Source: AC-37 sp036386455
GTDB lineage: Bacteria > Actinomycetota > Thermoleophilia > Solirubrobacterales > Thermoleophilaceae
Reading direction: 5' to 3'
Assembly (NCBI GenBank): GCA_036386455.1
Contig: DASVVS010000015.1
Span: forward strand, 1-40,170
DNA: 40,170 bases
The first letter of the stretch is position 1, and each line of letters starts with the position of its first letter. The position numbers and the translations under genes were made by a program. The notes under the pieces were generated by a model. It ran no database searches and had not been told where the DNA came from. It was given only the letters and a program-made list of their open reading frames with translations. Below are positions 19,396 through 26,286 of this stretch, in pieces.

Positions 19396-19760
19396 CTGGT
19401 CGCGAAGTGCAGGGCGATGAACGAGGCGTGCACGATCGAGACGGCGAACCCCGCGCCCAGCAGCAGCAGCGAGACGAGCGCCACCCGGCGCCCCGGTGCA
19501 ATCCCGTCGGTGACGAGACGGTCGAGGAAGCGGCGACGCGAGAGCGCGACCAGCGTCGAGCCGAGTGGTGCCCCCAGGAGCCATCCCGTGATGTGAAGCC
19601 CGACTCCTCCGCCGACCAGGAGCAGGAGCGAGATCACGATGGAGACCCCCGCGGCCCAGAGGAGCCGCTCCGCGGTCGCAGCGTTCGGACCAGCCGCCGG
19701 ACGGTCCGCCGCCTCGGGGAACCCGGCGTCCCCGCTCCGTTCAGAAGTAGAGATCACCAC
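19392..19760 (-). CDS. small integral membrane protein of the tubulin-like operon
   Basis: A 122-aa protein of unknown family. After a polar N-terminus (1-32) come hydrophobic helices at about 33-55 (LLWAAGVSIVISLLLLVGGG), 57-72 and 91-117 (RVALVSLLLLGAGFAVSIVHASF). It overlaps the gene before it by 20 bp and the vWA gene after it as ATGA, so translation is likely coupled. It may be a membrane partner of the vWA protein; nothing in the sequence defines a function. Confidence 0.75.
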   Translation of the reverse strand: MVISTSERSGDAGFPEAADRPAAGPNAATAERLLWAAGVSIVISLLLLVGGGVGLHITGWLLGAPLGSTLVALSRRRFLDRLVTDGIAPGRRVALVSLLLLGAGFAVSIVHASFIALHFATR

Positions 19761-20049
19761 GACTCCTCTCGACGAACGGCCGCGGCTCTGGGCGCGGCGG
19801 CTCCGAGACGGCGCGCGAGTCCGCCCCCGTCAGCCACTCCGTCGCGGTCATCCGGCGTCGCGACCGGCGGCCCAGCCAGAGGATCGCAAGCCATCCGAAC
19901 GGCCCGAGCGCGACGCCCAGGGCGAGCCCGCCGGCAGGCGATACGTCGTGCCCCCGCGCCACCAGGGCGCCGATCCCGCCGAAGATCAGGCACCACACGA
20001 GCACCACGAGCACGAGCACGCTGACGATGACCTCTACGAAGGTGCCCAC
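19741..20049 (-). CDS. small membrane protein with charged tail (tubulin-like operon)
   Basis: About 102 aa, two transmembrane helices (VEVIVSVLVLVVLVWCLIFG and a second around ALGVALGPFGWLAILWLG) followed by a basic stretch RRSRRRM and a polar C-terminal tail. The frame is open to 20136, but the GTG at 20049 is preferred because GGGAGGG sits just upstream and the product then begins at the first helix. It overlaps the upstream gene by 16 bp and the downstream gene by 20 bp. No family recognised. Confidence 0.7.
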   Translation of the reverse strand: MGTFVEVIVSVLVLVVLVWCLIFGGIGALVARGHDVSPAGGLALGVALGPFGWLAILWLGRRSRRRMTATEWLTGADSRAVSEPPRPEPRPFVERSRGDLYF

Positions 20050-21005
20050 GAGCCCTCCCGGCCCTGTTGACCGAGCGACGCGATGAGGAGTCCGCCCGCA
20101 CACGCCGCGATCACCCCGCTTGCGAAGGCCATCCACGTCGCCGGTGCGACCTCGAAGTGCGCGTCCGCACGTACGACGCCGCCGAGCTCCAGGTCATCGA
20201 GCCGGAGTCGTCCGAGCGTGCTGTTGATGAGGATCGCGAGCGCGGCGACGAAGGTGACCAGCCATCCCGCCCCCGCAGCCACGAGCGCCGCGAGCTCGAG
20301 GCGCGCGAGCATCGCAGCCGCGATCGACGCAACCAGCAGCCACAGCGCCACGAGCGAAGCCGGACCGATCCACGGCATCGCCCACCCCTCGACGTCCATC
20401 GGATGGCCACCAGCGGATGCGTTCAACCACGATTCGTAGCGCAGCCAGCCGAGCGCGCCGGTCGCTACCACGAGGAGCACCAAGGCAAGTACCACGCGCG
20501 AGCGACTGCGGGAGAACGCAGATTGACGCCGGAGGCCGTCGACCAGCCGCTCCCATGGAAGTCCCATGGCGGCGACAGCACACACGGACGAACCGGCAAA
20601 CGCGATCCACAGCCCATGCGCGGCGCTGACATCGACACCCAGGCGACGCACCGTCTTCGGCAGCATGTCGGTAGGCACGATGGCTGCGGTGGTTTCGATC
20701 GAGACGATCAGCATCGCCGTGGCGGCAGCCATCGCGCAACTCGCCGCGAGAGTGAGCGAAAGCCGGCGCGAGCCGCGTACGCAGCCCTCCCAAATGGCCA
20801 TGGCCGCGGCTGCCGCGGAGCCCACGATGACAAAGGCCGGGAACGCGCCGAGACTCGATCCGCCGTACACGCGCACGTCGCCCGCGAGGCCGGTCCGCAG
20901 CCACGGCAGAGTGAGGCTGAACCCGACGAGCGCACACGCCATGCACGCGACGGCAACGTCGGCGCGCAGCCACGCGCGCTGTTCGGCAGCGATTTGCGAG
21001 CCCAC
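20034..21005 (-). CDS. polytopic membrane protein, first gene of the tubulin-like operon
   Basis: A 323-aa protein with about eight predicted transmembrane helices, starting near residue 15 and ending at about 313. Short polar loops include a probable extracytoplasmic segment between helices 1 and 2 and a basic loop RRQSAFSRSRSR near 160-172, which would face the cytoplasm. No transporter or enzyme motif is recognised. The GTG start at 21005 is placed by TAGAGT 8 nt upstream; there is no Shine-Dalgarno site. Its last 16 bp overlap the next gene. As the first gene behind the promoter it may scaffold the membrane part of the system (inference). Confidence 0.8.
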   Translation of the reverse strand: MGSQIAAEQRAWLRADVAVACMACALVGFSLTLPWLRTGLAGDVRVYGGSSLGAFPAFVIVGSAAAAAMAIWEGCVRGSRRLSLTLAASCAMAAATAMLIVSIETTAAIVPTDMLPKTVRRLGVDVSAAHGLWIAFAGSSVCAVAAMGLPWERLVDGLRRQSAFSRSRSRVVLALVLLVVATGALGWLRYESWLNASAGGHPMDVEGWAMPWIGPASLVALWLLVASIAAAMLARLELAALVAAGAGWLVTFVAALAILINSTLGRLRLDDLELGGVVRADAHFEVAPATWMAFASGVIAACAGGLLIASLGQQGREGSWAPS

Positions 21006-21013
21006 AACGGGCG

Positions 21014-21019
21014 ACTCTA
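21014..21019 (-). promoter_or_regulatory. -10 box TAGAGT, leaderless promoter of the tubulin-like operon
   Basis: TAGAGT on the minus strand ends 8 nt before the GTG at 21005. This is the only promoter-like box I can place for the six-gene operon. Confidence 0.45.
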
Positions 21020-21036
21020 TGGGTAGGATCGCCCCA

Positions 21037-21063
21037 CCGCTATCCCTTTTTCTAGTGATAGGG
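21037..21063. promoter_or_regulatory. inverted repeat ahead of the tubulin-like operon
   Basis: CTATC (21040-21044) pairs with GATAG (21057-21061), extended by two more pairs past a one-base bulge, around a 12-nt loop rich in T on the plus strand. It sits just upstream of the TAGAGT box and after the CorA-like stop, so it could be an operator or part of a terminator. A weaker CCC-TTTT-GGG hairpin follows at 21068-21077. Confidence 0.25.
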
Positions 21064-21100
21064 CCGCCCCTTTTGGGTCACGTCACGCCGTCGGCGCGAA

Positions 21101-22336
21101 TCAGTGCCCAGGCGCGGGCAGGCCGGACTCGGCCTCCGCGCCGTCGCGTTCGACCAGACGCCGCTTCTCCCGGTCGCGAATCCAGCTCATGCCGAAATAC
21201 ACCACGATCGAGCCCACGACCATCGACCCGACCATCAGCTCGAAGCCCATCCAGCTTCGGGCGTCGTTGCCGCCCGGCAGAGCGGTGTTAGCACCGAAGA
21301 ACCCGGCGACGAGCGTCGGCACGAGGAAGATCGACGTGATCTTCTCGAGCTTCTCCTGAAGCTTCTCGGTCCGGTCGGCTTGCTGCTGCTGGAGCCGAAG
21401 CTGCTCGGCCGTGCGCTGGCTGTGAACGAGCTCAAACGAGCTTCTGAGCATGTCGCTGAGCCGGTCGAGCGCGTCGAGCGAGCGGTCGATGTGGCGATCG
21501 GCGCCGGCGGCGAGCCGCGCGTCCGTCACGCGTGTGAACCAGCCGTCAGCCGCATCGTCGCGCGGTTGATTCAGCGCGTTGAGCCGCGCGCGGAACTCTG
21601 CCGCGAGACCGCGCAGACTCACCAGCGTCGCCGGGTCCGAGTCATTCGAGCGGTAGCACTGCAGCTCCCAGCGCTCGAGCCACGTCAACAGGGTGCGGCG
21701 TGCTTTCGAGTAACTGCACGTCAGCTCGTAGAGCATCAGCACGCCCAGGTCGCCAGAGGAGCTGAGGCCCCCTCGGCTCCAGCGCGCCGCCGCGCGGTTG
21801 AGCAGTTCAGTGCAGCCGCGCTCGCCGGTCGGGGTCGCATCATCAGCGCCGACGAAGCTGTGCGCTTGGTGTCCACAGACGATCAGCCATCGGTGGTTCG
21901 CGAGGAACTCGACGAGGCTGAATACGAGCCGCCCAGGTGCGGCGGGCTGCGCGCCCGCGTCGTCCGGCAGGACTTCGGCCCGAACCCCGAAGGCTGACAC
22001 CTTGCGGATCCGACCTGCGCTGTACTCGCGGACGCGCGGCATGTCGTCGCGCGACGTCAGGTCCTCGATCATCGGGAGACTGAGCTCCTCACCGCAGATG
22101 GGCTTCAGCGCACGGTAGGTCGCATCCGCGCTGCCCTCGCTGTCGACCACGAAGCAGAGCAGCCCGTCTGCTGACCGCGCGTCCTCCAGCCCGATCCGGC
22201 GGGGGGCGCGACCCTGCTCCCACGCGGTGACGTCGATGCCGATGTCTCGGGGCGGCACGCGACTGAACCTGCACGCGCGCGCCTCGTCGGGCCGCGTGAG
22301 TTCGACCGCGGTACCCGCTTGGATCTGCGTCATCAT
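21101..22336 (-). CDS. CorA-like membrane protein with variant GAN signature
   Basis: A 411-aa protein with the CorA layout: a long soluble N-terminal domain, a charged helix (about 290-325, Gln/Lys-rich) leading into two C-terminal transmembrane helices (about 328-347, SIFLVPTLVAGFFG, and 365-386), and a basic C-terminal end. CorA magnesium channels carry an invariant GMN at the end of the first helix; here the site reads FFGANT (348-351). Other natural variants are known in the family, so ion selectivity or gating may differ. The acidic periplasmic loop usual in CorA (MPEL) is replaced by ALPGGNDA. ATG 22336 has GGGGGA upstream. It lies 95 bp before the tubulin-like operon on the same strand, so co-expression is possible but not shown. 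Confidence 0.75.
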   Translation of the reverse strand: MMTQIQAGTAVELTRPDEARACRFSRVPPRDIGIDVTAWEQGRAPRRIGLEDARSADGLLCFVVDSEGSADATYRALKPICGEELSLPMIEDLTSRDDMPRVREYSAGRIRKVSAFGVRAEVLPDDAGAQPAAPGRLVFSLVEFLANHRWLIVCGHQAHSFVGADDATPTGERGCTELLNRAAARWSRGGLSSSGDLGVLMLYELTCSYSKARRTLLTWLERWELQCYRSNDSDPATLVSLRGLAAEFRARLNALNQPRDDAADGWFTRVTDARLAAGADRHIDRSLDALDRLSDMLRSSFELVHSQRTAEQLRLQQQQADRTEKLQEKLEKITSIFLVPTLVAGFFGANTALPGGNDARSWMGFELMVGSMVVGSIVVYFGMSWIRDREKRRLVERDGAEAESGLPAPGH

Positions 22337-22393
22337 TCCCCCGTAAGTCCGGCCCGCGCGATCCCCTACCGCTCGGGCGAAGCTGGATCCAGC

Positions 22394-22399
22394 CTAAGC
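22394..22399 (-). promoter_or_regulatory. possible -10 box TAGGCT of the CorA-like gene
   Basis: TAGGCT on the minus strand lies about 57 nt before the ATG at 22336, leaving a leader that ends in the GGGGGA ribosome site. A -35 element is not obvious. Confidence 0.3.
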
Positions 22400-22420
22400 A
22401 CGTGACCGCGAACGCGCCAC

Positions 22421-22436
22421 CCCTCCTTTTGGGGGG
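22421..22436 (-). terminator. hairpin after uvrB
   Basis: CCCTCC (22421-22426) pairs with GGGGGG (22431-22436), one G-T pair, around a TTTT loop, 5 nt past the uvrB stop on the minus strand. There is no U-tract, so termination strength is uncertain. Confidence 0.35.
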
Positions 22437-22440
22437 CCGG

Positions 22441-24450
22441 TCAGGCGGTGGCCTGCTGCTCGTCCAGCTCGGCGCGGAGGGCCTTGATCTCGTCGCGCAG
22501 CTTGGCGGCGTACTCGAACCGGAGGTCGTCGGCGGCGAGCAGCATCTCCTCCTCCAGCTCCACGATCGTCTTCTGGATCTCGCTTGGCGCCATCCCCTGC
22601 TCGCGCGCCGCGCGGGCGCGCGCCTTGTGGCTGCGCTGCGGGACCTTCGACTCGAGCGAGAGGAAGTCGCCCACGTCGGAGATCCCCTTCTTGATCGATT
22701 CCGGCGTGATCCCGTGCTCTTCGTTGTAGGCGACCTGGATCGCGCGGCGGCGGTCCGTCTCGCCGATCGCGCTCTTCATCGCGGACGACTCCTTGTCCGC
22801 GTACATGATCACGCGGCCCTTCACGTTGCGGGCGGCGCGGCCGATCGTCTGGATCAGCGAGGTCTCGCCGCGGAGGAAGCCCTCCTTGTCGGCGTCGATG
22901 ATCGCCACCAGCGTGACCTCCGGCAGGTCGAGCCCCTCGCGCAGCAGGTTGACCCCGACCAGCACGTCGAACTCGCCGAGCCGCAGGTCGCGGATTATCT
23001 GGATCCGCTCGAGCGTGTCGATCTCGGAGTGCAGGTAGCGGACCCGGAAGCCGTACTCCATGAGGTAGTCGGTCAGGTCCTCGGCCATCTTCTTGGTCAG
23101 GGTGGTCACGAGGGCGCGCTCGCCGGCGTCGGCCCGCTTGCGGACCTCGTTCATCAGGTCGTCGATCTGGTTCTTGGTCTCGCGGACCTCCACCTCGGGG
23201 TCCACGATCCCGGTCGGCCGCACGATCTGCTCCACGATCCGCGACGAGTGCCCGCGCTCGAACTCGCCCGGCGTGGCCGAGACCAGCACGAGCTGCGGCA
23301 CGTGCGCGAGGAACTCGTCGAACGTCTGCGGCCGGTTGTCCATCGCGCTCGGCAGCCGGAAGCCGTAGTCCACGAGCGTCTGCTTGCGCGAGCGGTCGCC
23401 CTCGAACATGCCGCCGATCTGCGGGATCGTCTGGTGCGACTCGTCCACGAAGCAGACGAAGTCGTCCGGGAAGTAGTCGAGCAGGCAGTAGGGGCGCGAG
23501 CCGGGCGGGCGGCCGTCGAGGATCCGCGAGTAGTTCTCGATCCCGTTGCAGAAGCCGAGCTCGCGCATCATCTCCATGTCGAACTGGGTGCGCTGACGCA
23601 GGCGGTGCGACTCGAGCAGCTTGCCCTCGGCCTCGAGCTCGGCGCAGCGGGCCTCGAGCTCGTCGCGGATCTCGCCGACCGCGCGCTCGATCGTCGGGCG
23701 GTCGGTCGCGTAGTGGGTGGCCGGCCAGATGCCGATGTGCTCGAGCTCGTTGTACAGCTCGCCCGTGAGCGGGTCGAAGTGGTGGATCGCCTCGATCTCG
23801 TCGCCGAAGAAGAGCGCGCGGAAGGCGGTCTCGGCGTAGGCCGGGAACACCTCGAGCGTCTCGCCGCGCACGCGGAACGACCCGCGGCTGAGCGCCTGGT
23901 CGTTGCGGCTGTACTGGATCTCCACGAGCTTGCGCAGGATCGCGTCGCGGTCCGCCATCTCGCCCTTCTTCAGCAGCAGCATCTGGGCGTCGTACTTCTC
24001 GGGCGAGCCGAGGCCGTAGATGCACGAGACGCTCGCCACGATGACCACGTCGCGGCGGGCGAACAGCGCGCTGGTGGCCGCGTGGCGCAGGCGGTCGATC
24101 TCCTCGTTGATCGAGGAGTCCTTCTCGATGTAGAGGTCGGCGCTCGGGACGTACGCCTCGGGCTGGTAGTAGTCGTAGTAGCTGACGAAGTACTCGACCG
24201 CGTTCTTGGGCAGGAACTCGCGGAACTCGTTGCAGAGCTGGGCCGCCAGCGTCTTGTTGTGAGCGATCACGAGCGCCGGCCGCTGGACCTGCTCGATCGT
24301 GAACGCCATCGTGGCCGTCTTGCCCGAGCCGGTGACGCCGAGCAGCGTCTGGAAGCGCTCCCCCGTCTCGATGCCCTCGGCCAGCTGGTCGCGCGCGTTC
24401 GGCTGATCCGCCACCGGCTTGTAAGCGGGGTTGATCTCGAACTTCGGCAC
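22441..24450 (-). CDS. uvrB: UvrABC system protein B (excinuclease helicase subunit)
   Basis: DNA-damage verifying helicase-like subunit of nucleotide excision repair, partner of UvrA and UvrC; 669 aa from the chosen start, the usual length. It has Walker A GVTGSGKT (38-45), the Tyr-rich beta-hairpin YYDYYQPEAYVP, Walker B DESH, helicase motif VI around QTIGRAARN, and a C-terminal UVR motif that binds UvrC. The frame is open to 24540, but upstream codons read into the neighbouring divergent gene. GTG 24450 (product VPKFEINPAY) has TAGCTT 8 nt upstream; GTG 24456 is two codons longer. Gene order places it between the CorA-like gene and a divergent secreted protein, 20 kb from uvrA. Confidence 0.97.
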   Translation of the reverse strand: MPKFEINPAYKPVADQPNARDQLAEGIETGERFQTLLGVTGSGKTATMAFTIEQVQRPALVIAHNKTLAAQLCNEFREFLPKNAVEYFVSYYDYYQPEAYVPSADLYIEKDSSINEEIDRLRHAATSALFARRDVVIVASVSCIYGLGSPEKYDAQMLLLKKGEMADRDAILRKLVEIQYSRNDQALSRGSFRVRGETLEVFPAYAETAFRALFFGDEIEAIHHFDPLTGELYNELEHIGIWPATHYATDRPTIERAVGEIRDELEARCAELEAEGKLLESHRLRQRTQFDMEMMRELGFCNGIENYSRILDGRPPGSRPYCLLDYFPDDFVCFVDESHQTIPQIGGMFEGDRSRKQTLVDYGFRLPSAMDNRPQTFDEFLAHVPQLVLVSATPGEFERGHSSRIVEQIVRPTGIVDPEVEVRETKNQIDDLMNEVRKRADAGERALVTTLTKKMAEDLTDYLMEYGFRVRYLHSEIDTLERIQIIRDLRLGEFDVLVGVNLLREGLDLPEVTLVAIIDADKEGFLRGETSLIQTIGRAARNVKGRVIMYADKESSAMKSAIGETDRRRAIQVAYNEEHGITPESIKKGISDVGDFLSLESKVPQRSHKARARAAREQGMAPSEIQKTIVELEEEMLLAADDLRFEYAAKLRDEIKALRAELDEQQATA

Positions 24451-24458
24451 CGTCACGG

Positions 24459-24464
24459 AAGCTA
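24459..24464 (-). promoter_or_regulatory. -10 box TAGCTT, leaderless promoter of uvrB
   Basis: TAGCTT on the minus strand ends 8 nt before GTG 24450 and only 2 nt before GTG 24456, favouring the shorter start. Confidence 0.4.
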
Positions 24465-24473
24465 GCAGCGGGT

Positions 24474-24479
24474 TAGGGT
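24474..24479 (+). promoter_or_regulatory. -10 box TAGGGT, leaderless promoter of the small secreted protein
   Basis: TAGGGT ends 6 nt before the GTG at 24486. The divergent uvrB box is only about 10 bp away, so the two promoters share their upstream DNA with the opposite gene. Confidence 0.5.
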
Positions 24480-24485
24480 TGCACC

Positions 24486-25088
24486 GTGCCGGCCCGCATC
24501 GCACTGCCGCTAGCCCTGCTGCTCCTCGCCCTCGCGGCACCCGCGCCGACCTCCGCCTCCCACGTGAAGGGCAAGTGCCGCGGCGGCAAGACGATCTCGC
24601 AGAACAGCGTCGCGCGGCTCTACGAGAGCGACTCGACCCTCTTCGGGTGCGTATGGGCCGATGACGAGCCCGTCGAGCTCGACACCAGGCTCGACGACGA
24701 CACCACGGTCAGCGAGGACTACCTGGGGCCGCGGCTCGCCGGGCGGTTCGCCGCCTGGACCCACTACTCAGAGGACGTCAGCTGCAAGGCCGACTGCCCG
24801 CCGGACTACAGCGGGGTCGACTTCACGGTGAACCGCGTGGATCTGAAGACGGAGCGCTCGGCCACGGTCGGCGGCGCTCCCGCGGGCTCGACCCTGCGGG
24901 TGAACAAGCGCGGCGCGGTCACGTGGCTCGAGCGGCTGGGCGGCGGCCGGCGCGCCGTGAACGCCTGGGATGCCGACGGCCATCGCGTGCTCGACAGCGG
25001 GCCGATCCGGACGGGCTCCTACTCGCTGCGCGGCAGCGTCCTGCGCTGGACGAACGGCGACCAGGCGCACGCCGTCACGCTGCGTTAG
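24486..25088 (+). CDS. small secreted protein of unknown function
   Basis: A 200-aa protein with a clear signal peptide (1-24, hydrophobic LPLALLLLALAAPAP, ending TSAS). The mature part has four Cys (near residues 31, 55, 99 and 103), which could form two disulfides, many Asp and Arg residues and a predicted beta-rich fold. The family is not recognised. It is divergent from uvrB with 35 bp between start codons, and its TAG stop overlaps the TAA stop of the convergent lytic transglycosylase. Confidence 0.75.
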   Translation: MPARIALPLALLLLALAAPAPTSASHVKGKCRGGKTISQNSVARLYESDSTLFGCVWADDEPVELDTRLDDDTTVSEDYLGPRLAGRFAAWTHYSEDVSCKADCPPDYSGVDFTVNRVDLKTERSATVGGAPAGSTLRVNKRGAVTWLERLGGGRRAVNAWDADGHRVLDSGPIRTGSYSLRGSVLRWTNGDQAHAVTLR

Positions 25089-25681
25089 AGGCCCAGCTCG
25101 CGCCTGTACTCGCGCCTGTACTCGCGGCGCAGCTCGACCACGTTGTCCACGTACTCGCGCGTCTCCGGGAACGGGATGTGGTCGCCGCGGTCGAAGTCGT
25201 CGCGGCCGCCGGCGTCGCGGACCCACCTGTCCACGTTCGTCTGACCCGCGTTGTAGGCCGCCAGCGCCAGCTCGGTCTTGCCGTCGTAGTGGTCGAGGAG
25301 ATAGCGCAGGTAGTACGAGCCGTAGGAGATGTTGATCTGCGGCGTGGCCAGGTCCTCGCGCGTGAACGCGGTGCCGCCCGAGCGCCTGGCGATGAAGTCG
25401 GCGGTCTCCGGCGTGATCTGCATGAGCCCGCGCGCGCCCGCGTGCGAGGTCTGGTCGCGGAACTTCGACTCCTGGTAGATGACCGCGGCGATCAGGGCCG
25501 GGTCGAGGTCCTTGTCGCGCGCCTGCTGGCGGATGATGTCCTCGTGGCGCAGCGGGAGCGTGATCTCCTTGAGCGCGTCCTCGCCGGGCCCGAACCACAC
25601 AGCCAGGCCGATCCCGGCGAGGAGGCCGGCCACCACGATCCCGAGGGCTGTGCGGCGGCGGCGTCGGACGGCGGAGCTCAC
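25085..25681 (-). CDS. membrane-anchored lytic transglycosylase (SLT domain)
   Basis: Cleaves the glycan strand of peptidoglycan, forming anhydro-muropeptides. The 198-aa protein has a basic N-terminus and one membrane helix (about 12-30), then an SLT domain: catalytic Glu71 in YQESKF, GLMQITPET (85-93) and AAYNAG (141-146), all intact. The C-terminus ends in a repeated REYR sequence encoded by a 12-bp DNA repeat at 25097-25120. The GTG start overlaps the coaE stop as GTGA, so it is the third gene of the rpsA-coaE operon. Its stop overlaps that of the convergent secreted gene. Confidence 0.92.
   Translation of the reverse strand: MSSAVRRRRRTALGIVVAGLLAGIGLAVWFGPGEDALKEITLPLRHEDIIRQQARDKDLDPALIAAVIYQESKFRDQTSHAGARGLMQITPETADFIARRSGGTAFTREDLATPQINISYGSYYLRYLLDHYDGKTELALAAYNAGQTNVDRWVRDAGGRDDFDRGDHIPFPETREYVDNVVELRREYRREYRRELGL
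25097..25120. repeat. two 12-bp tandem repeats in the transglycosylase 3' end
   Basis: CTCGCGCCTGTA occurs twice in a row (25097-25108, 25109-25120), followed by a partial third copy. It encodes the repeated REYR segment and keeps the frame. Confidence 0.85.
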
Positions 25682-26283
25682 GCTGTGATCGTGTCAAGGA
25701 TGGCGGCCAGCGCCCCTTCCAGCTCCTCCACCGTGCCGTCGTTCGTGACGGCGAAGTCCGCACGGTCCGCCTTCTCGTCCTGCGAGAGCTGCCGCGACTC
25801 GCGCGAGGCGACCCCCGCGTGACCGCGCTCGCCGATCCGCTCGGCGCGGATGGCGTCGTCGGCGACCACCGCGATCGTGTGGTCGAACGCCTGATCCATG
25901 CCGGCCTCGAACAGGAGCGGCACCTCCACCACGGCCGCGCGCGGCGGGTCGGCGGCGGCGTCGAGCTCCTGCCGCCAGCCCCAGATGCGCTCGCCGACCT
26001 TCGGCCACAGGTAGCCCTCGAGCCACGAGCGCCGGTCGGGGTCGCCGAAGACGAGCCGGGCGACGGCGTCGCGGTCCACCCTCCCCTCCGGCGCCACCTC
26101 GGGCCCGAAGCGGTCGACCAGCTCCTCCCGAACCTCGTCGGTGGCGAGCAGCTCGTGCACGACCGCGTCGCTCGACAGGGTGGCCGCTCCGAGCCGCTCG
26201 AACGCGCTCAGGGCCTCCGACTTGCCAGCGCCGATGCCGCCGGTCAGGCCGACGAACGGGATGCGCGGGCCCTCGCCCGCCAC
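25678..26283 (-). CDS. coaE: dephospho-CoA kinase
   Basis: Phosphorylates the 3'-hydroxyl of dephospho-CoA, the last step of coenzyme A synthesis; cytoplasmic. The 201-aa protein has the P-loop GGIGAGKS (15-22), LSSDAVVHELL with the conserved Asp after the P-loop, VVEVPLLFEAG in the CoA-binding region, and ASRESRQLSQDEK in the lid. The length is normal. The GTG at 26283 lies three bases behind the rpsA stop (TAGGCAGTG), and the transglycosylase start overlaps its stop, so it should be translated from the rpsA message. Confidence 0.96.
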   Translation of the reverse strand: MAGEGPRIPFVGLTGGIGAGKSEALSAFERLGAATLSSDAVVHELLATDEVREELVDRFGPEVAPEGRVDRDAVARLVFGDPDRRSWLEGYLWPKVGERIWGWRQELDAAADPPRAAVVEVPLLFEAGMDQAFDHTIAVVADDAIRAERIGERGHAGVASRESRQLSQDEKADRADFAVTNDGTVEELEGALAAILDTITA

Positions 26284-26286
26284 TGC

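Noticed and set aside
22402..24465. Long plus-strand frame opposite uvrB
   Set aside because: Antisense shadow; UvrB motifs are complete on the minus strand.
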